DNA of 64,000 nucleotides from Meloidogyne chitwoodi. Lineage: Eukaryota > Nematoda > Chromadorea > Rhabditida > Meloidogynidae. Below, piece by piece: positions 9,353-19,789 of the stretch. The notes beneath the pieces are model-generated. The model had not been told where the DNA came from. It made no database searches and was given only the letters and a program-made list of their open reading frames with translations. Where the stretch lies: positions 682,001 through 746,000 of the forward strand of contig JACZZP010000011.1 of the NCBI GenBank assembly GCA_015183035.1, read 5' to 3'. Position numbers and translations under genes: made by a program. How positions within the stretch are numbered: the first letter of the stretch is position 1; every line of letters begins with the position of its first letter.

Positions 9353-12038
9353 CTATGGGACCCCTCTACGTACATGACGAGAACCTTCATTGCTATTACC
9401 TCCTCCATTTCCATTACGAGGACGACGTGTTCCACCACTAGGCCCAGGTCTATGATGACTACTTGAAGCTCCTTGATGACTACTTGATACGTCACCGTGA
9501 CCTACATTACTATCATTACCTCCACTGATACATTCTCCAAGATATGGACTTGGAATATAAATCTATATAAATATTTAATAAAATATTAGTAAACTTTAAA
9601 AGAATTTAACAACCAATCTTATTCTAAGTGGAATTTTTATTCGTCCTTCATAAATAATAAATTCATCTCGAAAAGGAGCATGAGTAATATCTCCATTATT
9701 CACTGCAGCAATTAATTGCGGATTTATGTAAAATTGCTCTATTTTATTTCGAAGGTTGTCATTAGTTGAAAGATCTCGAGAAAAGTAAATTTATATAAAT
9801 CAAAAAAAACTGTTTCATCAGGTACGCGATAATGTAATAAATGATTATATTCTTCTACAGTTATTGGAGTAAAATAATCAGATTCTTAAAATTATTTATT
9901 TAAATAAATAGTTTAAATATTTAATTTATTATTTTATTAAATTTTTTAAATTATCTTAAAAAAGACGTAAAATTACTTTCAATTGTAGAAATCAATGGAA
10001 GATAATGACGAATTGTATTTATGCTTTCATAGTCAAAGAAGACACATCTAACTTTATAAGATAAGGCAATAGCATTTTCAGTTTGAGTAATATTATTGAG
10101 AAAACTCCCGGTATTCAAATTAATCATATTAATTGGAAACACTAAAATAATTAATTTATTTTCTCAAACAGCCGGTCGTTCTATTTTTCAATCCCTTGCT
10201 GTTAGTCTATTAGAATAGTCACTCATATTCTAATAATAATTAACTTTTCATAGGGTATTTCGATACAAATGACCAAATAATCGCTTTACGTATTGCCCAA
10301 CTATTTCTCATATTTAAAAAATATTAAAAAAAAGATATTTACTAAAAATATTTAATTTTCGCAACGTTTTGTATAATTTATTTAGATAAACTTCAATTCC
10401 ATCATATTCTCCTATATACTCAAAAATTGAAACTTGTTTATTATATTGTTCTCTAAAATATTATTTAGATATTATTTTTGTAGTTGGGAAAATTTTTCGA
10501 TTATAATATCTATAGCTAACATCATTTTGACTCAAAAATATTTTATAATTTTCAGCTGGCAAAATGGTTCCGTAATCATTAATTCTTTCACGAATAAAAT
10601 AAATTCTCCTTTCTTTGGTTTCATTATTTATTTGCTGAATAACTTGATTTTGATAATTTGCAAGAATATAATCAAAATATTCAAATAACTTAAAAAATGT
10701 TATATTAATTTAACTAAAGTAAGAAATTAAAAATATTTTAACTTCTTTTTCATTAAAAATATTAAAAATGTGTATAGTTAGGTGGTCTTTTAAAAAATCT
10801 TTCTTTATTTTGAGACAAAGACCGTAAGAACCGAGATAAGGAAATTGATGAGATTCTCGAAATTAGCTTTTACATATAATTCTTCTTTTTATTTTTTTTA
10901 AATACCGATGCAATTTTTCCGTGTAATTTTCTTATATTTTGGATAGCTTCAATCTTTTGATCATTTGGTTGATCTCCATATTTTATTTTTATTATTTTCT
11001 CTCCATTTTCTTTAAGAATATTTTCTAATGTTTCTTCAGTTACAAATAACCCTTTTTCAAAATCATTCTCATCAAAATAATCCAAAATAAGAAGAAGAAA
11101 GGACAGATCGGTAAGAGAAAAATCCTTTAAGTTGGGAGGTTCTAACAATTGCATTCTTCCTGTTTGCATAGGTCCTATTAGTAATTTTTAATTATTTTTA
11201 TTAAATTAAAAATTTTGTATTTTTTTAAATTATTGAACAAATTATTAAAAATTTATTTTAAATATTTTAAAAATAAAAACTAATATTCATTTTTTTAATA
11301 CATTCTATTTCATTATTGGTTTTTAAAGAAATTTTGTTTTTATGTTTAATTCTGAATGTAATGGAATATAAAAATATATTTTTTTAAATCTTTTGAATGT
11401 GTACAAGGGGTCCACCCCTGAATATCAACACCCTACATATCAACTGACCCTGAATATCAACACCCTGAATATCAACTTACCCTGAATATCAACAACTTTT
11501 TGATCAACAAAGTTTTTCTTTTTGGCACAAACTTGGACCTATTGGGAGTGTTTTATTACTTTTTCATTTTTGAGCCCATGGCTTGTTGGTCTTAGCACAA
11601 ACTTGGACCTATTGGGGGTATTTTATTACTTCAGTAGTACCTTTCGACTTAAATCGTCGAGACAAATTGCTTGTTATGACTTTTGATAAGAAATTTTACC
11701 ACCAGTAAACTATACTAGTACAGCCGAAAGAAAAATGTGTTGATCAAAAAGTTGTTGATATTCAGGGTGTTGATATTCAGGGTCAGTTGATATGTAGGGT
11801 GGCGATATTCAGGGTGTTGATATTCAGGGGTGATCCCTGTACAAGTATTCTCCTGAACGGCCTTTTATGACCGAAACCCGGTCATAAGAACACTGATGTG
11901 TAGATAGGTAGGAAAAAATAAATTTTAATCTACTTTTTTGAATTTACCAGAAGGATACTCCATTCCAACAGTCATTTGTTGAAGAAAATATAAAACAAAA
12001 AATAATAAAAGAAATTTCAAAAAATTTGAAATATTCAT
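9353..12038 (-). pseudogene. Secreted family member 1 (signal peptide, Arg/Gly-rich tail), frameshifted
   Basis: Exon 1 (11,948-12,038) encodes a clear signal peptide, MNISNFLKFLLLFFVLY. Exon 2 (10,906-11,174) gives the mature N-terminus with the family motif MQTGRM...SLTDLSFLLLILD. Further exons lie near 10,450-10,690, 10,340-10,450, 9,960-10,142 and 9,610-9,890. The last exon, ending at the stop 9353-9355, is Ser/His/Gly-rich then Arg-rich (RPGPSGGTRRPRNG). I do not recognise the family. Compared with members 2 and 3, the exon near 9,785 has a one-base deletion after DLYKF that shifts the frame, so this copy may be broken. Intron 1 holds a 430 bp MITE. A secreted, fast-changing mature chain behind a conserved leader would suit a parasite effector, but function is unknown. 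Confidence 0.6.
11408..11837. mobile_element. MITE with GGGTCCACCCC ends and 8 bp duplication
   Basis: The ends are inverted over about 110 bp, made of repeated CCCTGAATATCAACA units on one side and TGTTGATATTCAGGG on the other. Perfect 8 bp duplications TGTACAAG flank it at 11,400-11,407 and 11,838-11,845. Inside are two direct copies of an approximately 60 bp unit with CACAAACTTGGACCTATTGG. There is no coding capacity. It sits in intron 1 of secreted family member 1 and shares its GGGTCCACCCC terminus with the element at 42,691. Confidence 0.85.
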
Positions 12039-12149
12039 TTGAATAAAAACTTTTTCAATGACAAATTGCTAAAAAAATTTTTTTAATAAAATGCTTTGGA
12101 TTTTACTTTTAATTAAAAGTATTTAAATTTAACTAATTTTTAATTTAAA

Positions 12150-12620
12150 TAAATGGAAAAATAATAGCTAAATAAATTTTCCTTAATTGATGATAGAATT
12201 GAAGAAGGGAAATTTTTAGAAGAATGAATGTATTTTTAGAGAAATGAAGAGGCTATTTATTAACAAAGAATTGAGGGGAGTACTTTATCTTGACTTTTTA
12301 TTGTTGGCAGTATTGACGCACAGGCATTTAAGGAAAGCGACGATTTTGAATTATAAGTGGATATAGGTGAAGAGTAGAGAAATGAAAAAAAAATAAGGAT
12401 TAATAGAGAGACATACAAAAAATCCTTTTTTTTTAATTGGCTTAATTAGCTATAAATGAGTGAGTATTAAAAGACGTGTCCTTTCCTCTATAGTTGATAA
12501 GAATGTTAGAGAGTAAGATACTATCCCAAATTTTAAATGCTAGTCAGCTGAATCCCATGATTTGTAATATCTGCTCTCCTTTTAATAAAATCAATTATGC
12601 CTTGATTTTTTGTATTACTT
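12150..12620 (-). promoter_or_regulatory. Conserved upstream (promoter) block of secreted family member 1
   Basis: Two blocks recur upstream of the family members: one with TATTTATTAACAAAGAATTG...CTTGACTTT...TTGTTGGCAGTA...GACGCACAGGCATTT (about 12,250-12,330), and one with TAGCTATAAATGAGTG followed by GTCAGCTGAATCCCATGATT (about 12,447-12,570). TATAAAT in the second resembles a TATA box, although it lies about 400 bp from the ATG. Similar copies are at 22,735-22,900, 23,050-23,170, 23,405-23,640, 41,830-42,000 and 48,070-48,420. Confidence 0.5.
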
Positions 12621-12783
12621 TTTGAGAAATGGAATATTTAGATGAAATTGAGATGCAAATAGGTTAATTTTTAAAATAAAAAAAAAATTTTTGATGTACT
12701 TTTTTAAATGGGAAAGTTAGATATGAAGGGATCTTCTCTTTATTCGGCGTTGGGGGTTATCATCAACCCTATACATGTAAATA

Positions 12784-12982
12784 CCGTGTTTATCCTCATT
12801 TAATACCAATGGTTATATTTTTCAACCTTCTCTATAGGTGGGATTATATTAAAGAGTGTGACTTTATTTTTCAATCTTTTTGTAAATTGTATTTTTACTT
12901 TGTTCCAAATGACTAAAAAATACCTAAATATATTAGAGAGAGGTACTTTATTAGAGGTGTGACTATATTAGAATAAATACGG
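12784..12982. mobile_element. Tc1/mariner-type MITE
   Basis: Imperfect inverted ends CCGTGTTTATCCTCAT and CCGTATTTATTCTAAT are bounded by TA dinucleotides at 12,782-12,783 and 12,983-12,984. The 199 bp element has no coding content. Its ends resemble those of the shorter element at 46,551. Confidence 0.55.
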
Positions 12983-13549
12983 TATGTAATTTCTCAATTA
13001 AAGTATTTATGTTTTTCAAATTATTTTATTTATAATTTAAACTTTATTATCACTTTTTTAATTTTAGATTAATTATTCCATATAATAGGTACATTTACAA
13101 AAATAAGTCCAAAAATTTACAATAACCTAAAGAACAAACATTACTATAACAAATATTTGTCTAAACAGCAAATAGCAAAAACTTTACGAATGCTATCAAA
13201 TAAATTTATTTAAATTAAAATATTATTTTAATATTTCTGGAGCAGAATCGGTAATTAAATGAGCTTACTTCCCCTACGGTTTTTCGATTTTCAGAGCCAG
13301 TAACTTAGTCCAAATTATTTCTTTGTTTATTTTTGGCATTTGACTCAACTACACAAGCTCTTTTAAATGCTATATGTATATATTACTTCGCCTATTTTAA
13401 AAAAAGGACGGAAACCGAAGTTTAACCGTATTTTATTTTTATTGTTTATTCATGTATTAAACACCACAATGTACAAAATAAATATTCAATTATTATAGTG
13501 TTGAAAAAATAATATTATTTTTTAATTATTTTCAATTCATATATTCTCT

Positions 13550-15306
13550 TCAATTATATTTTTTGCAAAAAACAACAGAGCTAACTTTAATTGCTCTAGA
13601 AATTTCAATCTGACTTACTTTATCTAAATCATGACGTGAGAAGGTGGTAAAAAACTTGTAATTGACATCTACCTAAAATTAAAAAATATTTAGTAGAGAA
13701 AAAATTAATTTTCTTTGGGAGACAGGAAAAGTTTATATTTATTTAATTAAATTGTATGTATTGGCCTGAGGAAAAATAAACCATTTATTTTATTACTAAA
13801 TCTTACATACATATATTGAATTATTATATTTTGCATAAATTTCCACAACAACTGATTGGTTAGATGCAAATGGAAATCCTCCCCAACGTTGTTCAATTCC
13901 CCATCCTTTTTCTTTTGTCCAACTGTTTCGAACAACCTTTTTAAATTTTAAATATATTTTTATCAATTATTTAATAATTACTTACAACTTTTTCATCAAA
14001 ACGTGGATTGAAACTAAATAAAATAGAAGCATTCTTTTCCATAACACCACTCTCGCCTATATTAATGACAAAATCCTTTGGTCCATATTCATCACTAATA
14101 TGTGTTCCAATAATTGTAATCATCTTTTTTGGTAGAAAACCGGTACCAAGTCCAATTTTCTCAAAATCATAATTCACTGGTACATTCTTAATAAATAGTT
14201 TAATTAAAATGAAAATCCTTATCTGCAAAAAAACTTTCCAATCTTTTACTTTTAGCAATCAATTATTTTAAATATTAGAATATGTTATTGTTAATTTGAC
14301 TTAAAATCATGTAAATTTACTTTTTATTTTTTACTTAAAATTATAGATATTTTTAATGTTTTATCATACCACATTTGAAAAAATAATTGGCTGTTCGCAT
14401 GTTTTGAGAGGTGGTAGTTTAGGGCCGCCACATAATGTTATAGAACTTAATTGAATTGCACCATTAATTTCAATTTGAGATATACTCTTCAAAGAATAAC
14501 GATTAGGAGTAGGATAAAATACAAAAGATTTATCGTTGACAAATAACTATAATAATTAAAATTAAATATTTTAAACATTCAAAATTAGATATTTTTTAAC
14601 ATTTCCATGAATGAATTTAAATAAAATAATTTATTAAAAATTTTACATTTACTCCAGGGGGTCTCTTAGGTGAAATAGGCATAATTTCCAAAACAAATTG
14701 CTTTCCAATTTCAAATGGAAAACCTCCAGAAGTTTGTTCAGTTCCCCATCCATTTGGTTTTATCCAACTGTTTGCAACAACCTTTAAATAAAAATTTTAA
14801 ATTTTGATCGAAATATTTGACTAATATTTTTGAATATATACATAGGTATATATTAGAATTATTATTGTATAATAATTAATTCCTCACAACTCCTTTATCA
14901 TAATCAAAACGTGGATTGAAATGAAAAGGAACATTAGCAGTTTTAAATAATTCTCCTTCCTCCGCTAAATTAATGGCAAATTGATCTGTTTGGTTAGTAG
15001 GTATTCCAACAATTATTATTTTTTTGTTATATCCTGTAAATCCTGTTCCAAATCCAATCTTTTCAAGATAAATTATTTGTGGTATTGTCTTAATTATTTT
15101 TTAATTAATTATAGATTTAAACAATTTTTTTATTATAATTTAAATTTAATTAAGGCTTTAACCTTATCCAATATAACAATTGGATTAAGACAACGTTTTT
15201 GTGCTTCAATTGTAATACTCAACCATTTAATTAACAAAATGAACAGTAGTAACTAAATTTATTTTTAAAATAAAATGTTATGTAATTAATAATATTTTAC
15301 CTTCAT
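13550..15306 (-). CDS. Secreted tandem-repeat galectin, third family member
   Basis: Eight exons: 15,301-15,306 (ATG AAG only), 15,163-15,252, 14,888-15,088, 14,647-14,781, 14,370-14,546, 13,986-14,186, 13,811-13,936, 13,550-13,672. Every exon is a multiple of three, giving 352 residues. Exon 2 supplies a signal-peptide-like LLLFILLIKWLSITIEAQ. CRD 1 has FHFNPRFD, VVANSW, WGTEQ and GGFPFEIGKQF. CRD 2 has FSFNPRFDEKV, VVRNSW, WGIEQ and GGFPFASNQ. The HFNPR and W-G-E signatures of sugar-binding galectins are better preserved here than in the gene at 1.8 kb. The C-terminal VSQIEISRAIKVSSV block is nearly identical to that gene, pointing to recent duplication or conversion. Confidence 0.87.
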
Positions 15307-15744
15307 TTTTATTTAAATAAAATAATTTTTAAATAATTATAAATAATATTTATTAAAATTTATTTCCTTTTATAAATATGTTTGCTTTATTTAAAAACTT
15401 GTTTACATCTTTTAAAATTTTTATTTACATAATTTGATATTTTTTATTTCAAAAATATTAGTAATATTAATAAATTATTTTTTGTTTCCACATTTATTTT
15501 TAAAACAATTAAAAAACAGTTAACATTTTTTTAAATTTATTATAATGTAAAGAACTCACTCTCAATAAAATTAGTTATTTTCGATCGTTATATCTATGCT
15601 TATATTTAATCTTATCGATTTGCTTCAAAACTGTTCAACAATCATTTCTTTATCTATCTTATAATAAAATCAATGCCTTGATTTTTTCTATTACTATTTG
15701 AGAGTTGGAATATTTAAATAAGACCCGTAAAATCCCGACCCACC

Positions 15745-15800
15745 GAGATTTTTCGCCTGCGGCGCTAAAAACCGTCTATTTGGAAGAATTTTCTCGATAT
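15745..15800. repeat. Isolated GCCTGCGGCGC module
   Basis: CCCGACCC followed by TTTTTCGCCTGCGGCGCTAAAA is a short remnant of the composite repeat seen at 4594-5308. No termini are seen. Confidence 0.5.
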
Positions 15801-16235
15801 AGAAAAATAATATACTTGTCAAAAATTTTAAATTTTTTAGAATAAAATAACTCCTTTTAAAACTCCTTTTATTTTTCCAATTTTGAAAATTCGTGATAGT
15901 TGATTATTTTTGGGAAAGATGGATATGCATGTCCACGGATAGATATAGCAAATTTGAGACAATGATATGGATATAGACCCCCGGATATATCTTGATAAGG
16001 ATACTGAAATTCGTATCATGCCCACTGGCTGTTACAACATAATATACTCTTGATTTTGATAAAAATGGCAAATACTTAATTATTAAAAAAAATTTTGTTC
16101 TTGCGTTTTTGCATTCATTTTAGCCATGCGTTGAGTTTTTGCAGAATGTATCTTGCGCCCGCCCCTGATTATGACCATTTCTATCTATTCAATTTTCGAA
16201 AATAAATACGACTGCAACTTTTATTACCTCCAGTT

Positions 16236-16350
16236 CAGAGATGTTTCGAAATTTCGATTTTCGAGTTTCGATTTTCGAGGTTTTTTTGGTTTCGATTTTA
16301 GTTTTTCGATTTCGATATTTTTGCTATTTTTTCGATTTTCGAAATTTTAT
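16236..16350. repeat. TTTCGATTTTCGA simple repeat
   Basis: About nine imperfect TTTCGATTTTCGAG units on the plus strand, low complexity. A 72-codon open frame crossing it is a by-product of the repeat. Confidence 0.7.
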
Positions 16351-16399
16351 AATTTCAATGGGATCTGGTAAGTTAAGCAGCGTTGAGATAAAATAGAAA

Positions 16400-16860
16400 A
16401 GAAGAAAGGTCAGAGAAGTTTTTTCTCTCTCTAATTTCTTTTCTTCCTTTATATTTTTAATTTTTTCCCTTTATTTCTTTTTTAGCATGAGGATGATTAT
16501 AAAGGGAAAGATTAATTTATATTTTAATTTTCCAGTTCAAGTTCGGTTGTGGTTGAGTGGTTAGTAACATAGTCTAATTCATTAAATAGGTATAGGTTCG
16601 ATACCCAATGGTGGGTAAGGCTTTTTGTATACATTAATACAGTTGGAAAGTATTTTAATTTCGTTTTGAAACTATTTAAATAAATTAAAAGCCCTAAATT
16701 TTCGCCTGCGTGCAAAAAAGGGTAATTTTTGGCACAGAGGTTTAAAAATTAAAAAAAAATTTTTCCTGCGGCGGTATAAAGAGTGAATTGCTGGCAATTA
16801 TGGTGTAATAATTATTCAAAATTTTTGCCTGCAACGCTAAAATGTGAATACAAATGAATA
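16400..16860 (+). repeat. SINE-like element: tRNA-like head plus CGCCTGCGGCGC modules
   Basis: A plus-strand A-box TGGTTGAGTGG (16,550-16,560) and B-box GGTTCGATACC (16,595-16,605) are followed by three diverged TTTTCGCCTGCG-type modules at about 16,699, 16,762 and 16,822. The order is the same as in the hAT element at 4594 read in reverse, but no CAGGG terminal repeats are visible, so this is either a truncated copy or the stand-alone ancestor. Confidence 0.6.
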
Positions 16861-17576
16861 TTAAAAAATTTTAGTACTCAAAATGGCTTTGAGTTTTAAA
16901 AAATAAAAAAAATTTACATAAAAAATTAATGGCTCTATTACACAATATAAATTCAATCAACTTTTATACGTACAATCGACTTTTAGACATCCAATAAGTT
17001 TATACGTCCAAACATACGTCCAATCAACAAATACAAATTTAAAAATAGTCTTATTAATTATAAAGCATTGCTCAAAGACTAACAGAGCTTCATTTAAAAT
17101 ATAAATACTTTAAAAAATTATTATACTATGTGTCAGGTTATCACTGAACATTACAATTAAAGAATGATTTTCCATATATAGTTGCAGTCTCATCACGTGC
17201 CAGTTCCATATCACTGGTTCTAAGATTCAAGCAATACCATGGATATCTAAAAATGACTGAAAAATTTTTAATATAGACTGACATATTTTGTTACCAGTGT
17301 AACAAGTATTCAAATACGCACATTTCTACATATACAATCAAAATGAAAAGCAATAAAAATTTAGATTTTTTAAGAAATTTAAAAATTTACTTTTGCAACA
17401 AAAATATATAAAATCATTTTTTTAAATACTTTTACATCTGAACAGCCGCCTTCGACGAACAGCAACATCAAACTAAAAATTAATTGAGAATTTCGTTTTA
17501 AAACTTTTTAAATTTTCTTAATAAATTTTTTAATTCCCAAAAAATTTTTTTCTTCTCAACTTGTTAAATGAAATAA
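16861..17576. other. Gene-free AT-rich interval
   Basis: No exon or repeat recognised. A few ACGTCCAATC-like short repeats occur at 16,970-17,030. It lies between the SINE-like element and the 3' end of the PITHD1-like gene. Confidence 0.4.
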
Positions 17577-18929
17577 TCAGCACACTTGGTGATTCATCAC
17601 GTCACGCAATCCAGTTTTATGGTCATCTGGAACTGGACGAGCCTCATATGTAGCAATTACAATCTAAAAAGGGAATTTAAATAAGAATAAAATATATTAT
17701 CAAAAAAACCTTGTCTCGAAATTCTGATTGAAATTCTCCTCTAAGACCAATATACTTAAAATAATATTAATTTTATTTTTTAAAATGCCTATATTTTCTG
17801 AAAATTTCAAAAAATATTATAGAATATAAAAAATATCCCTAATAATTTCTAATGAAAAATCTTGGTAAAAAATATAGTTATCCTACTACTTAATTTTTAA
17901 TTTGAAAAAAATTAAACAAACATAAATAATTGTTTTCTCATCACCAAAATTGGCCGGAAAATAAAGAGTTAAATGTCCAATAGAACTGAATTTATTTGAC
18001 ATTAATGGATAATCAATTGAAGAATCAGAATCCTGCTTTAATTCCATTTCTTGATCTGCTTTTGAATTTTCACAATCATCAAAAGACATCTTTTAAAAAA
18101 ATTAAATAGAAACACGGAAAAAGACAAAAAATTTGATTGAAATTTAGACTTACCAAGAAAATTAAATTAAAAAATAACAAAAATAAATTTAAAAACCAAA
18201 ATTTTTTTTATTAAAAACTATAAATTTGGTCTAATAATTAGAATAACAAAAAAACTAACATTTCCTCGATCCTTAAACAAACGAACAGATGAAGGAAAAG
18301 AAGTGCTCATTGGCCCAGAAAATGTAATTCCAGTTAATTTAACGTTGCCTAAAATTAATTTTTTATTAAAATTAAATTTTTATTAAAAAAACCAGTGAAA
18401 GGAACGCAAAAAAGCAGTTGTTCGTCAACATCGCTGTGGACATAATTAATTCTAAAAAAAGATTAGATTTACTGGAAAAAGGAATTTCTTCTAAATGTAT
18501 TCATTACAAGGCTACGGAAAATTATTCATTGTAATAAGAAGTGCTAAATCTTGTCCTGAAAATAATTATCTAATTTCCATGATGAGGTAAAAAATTTATA
18601 GGAAAATTATAATTTTTTAACAAATCAATTCTATCCAATTTTTAATAAAAACATAATTAATTTTATCGTTAAAATATAGAATCGATAAAAATAAAAAAAC
18701 CTCACTTATCCAATCGATCACTCCAACTTTTAAAGACTTTAACACCAGAACCTTCAACACTTTCATTAAGAACAACAACATTTTCTTTATTAATATACTA
18801 AAAACTAAAACTTGAAAAATTAAAATGTTTAATAACCTTATCCATTGTGTAATTCATTCCTTGTTGTTTATACTCAAAATTTGAAGATATTGTTGAGCAA
18901 GGTCCACCCCCATGTCCATGACAGTCCAT
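17577..18929 (-). CDS. PITHD1: PITH-domain protein, PITHD1-like
   Basis: Seven exons: 18,837-18,929, 18,706-18,797, 18,393-18,451, 18,260-18,348, 17,922-18,089, 17,710-17,754, 17,577-17,663. Phases agree and give 210 residues, the size of PITHD1 proteins elsewhere. Family landmarks in order: His/Gly-rich N-terminus MDCHGHGGG, LNESVEGSGVKVFKSW, DVDEQLLFCVPFTGNVKL, MSFDDCE, HLTLYFPANFGDE, YIGLRGEF, and the closing YEARPVPDDHK. The PITH domain is a beta-jelly-roll found with a thioredoxin domain in TXNL1, where it binds the proteasome, and alone in PITHD1. There is no signal or membrane segment, so it is probably cytosolic. It looks intact and is the best candidate here for a conserved single-copy gene along with the P5C reductase. 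Confidence 0.9.
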
Positions 18930-19544
18930 TTCAAAGATATTCTTTCTAAAAAAATTTTTTTTAATTACAACATTTAAAAAAACATGACAAAAAACAATAA
19001 AAATAAATTTATGAAAAAAAATTTTGTATTGGGGAAGAGTCCCCCCTATAAAGACTTTAGTAGAGTACCAAATATTTTTTAGGATTTTTTTAGTTAAAAA
19101 TGATATCAGTATACAATTTATAGTTTATTCTAAACAGTTCCTCGAGCTGTTTCGAATTAGACTAAAACTACTGAATTCGGTTGACTTTTAACGAAGAAGG
19201 AGGAAAAATAAAAAACTTTCTGGTATCAAAAATGAGGACTCAATAGTACGGACTCAACTAGGTTATTTAATCAGAATGCCAAAGTTTTAGGATTTGATTA
19301 TGAAATTGAATTTCTTTGCTTTTTTCGTAATAAATCCTATATAATCTTGTACATACATTGTAATTAAATTTAAATACTAAAAAGATTGATAGTAAAAGGA
19401 TTAATAATGTCAAACTGTCTTAAAAAAACTTGTAAACAAAATCTTTTATAAGATTTGTATAAATGTGATGATCTTAATCACTATTTTTAAAATTTCATAA
19501 TAAAACAGCTTTACAAATAAACACACTCCAACAGAAAATTTTTT
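18930..19544. other. Interval with no gene recognised
   Basis: Upstream side of the PITHD1-like gene; AT-rich. No exon with family resemblance was found. The interval ends at the second copy of the conserved stem-loop block. Confidence 0.4.
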
Positions 19545-19603
19545 ATCAAAAATGCTCGGGGGAATAAATGCCGAGAAAATTACTTGACGGTCAACAATAT
19601 CAG
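19545..19603. other. Conserved downstream stem-loop block, copy 2
   Basis: ATCAAAAATGCTCGGGGGA, then AATGCCGAG and TTGACGGTCAACAAT. It contains the pairable CTCGG/CCGAG arms and the perfect palindrome TTGACGGTCAA. It lies about 190 bp past the stop of secreted family member 2. Confidence 0.6.
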
Positions 19604-19789
19604 TTCTTTTGGTAATTAAAATCTTTGTGATAATATATGTACATAGTTGGAATATAATGTTATTTACATAGTAGAAAATATTCTACTGCAAAAGAAAGAA
19701 TCGGTTGTTTAAGGCCCCATTTTCGTCACGTTGATGACGTCTTCAACTTCTAGGCCCAGCCTCATGATGACTACTTCATGCGCCAACAC

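Noticed and set aside
9259..9441. Plus-strand ORF over the member 1 tail
   Set aside because: It is the complement of the Ser/Arg-rich last exon and has no support of its own.
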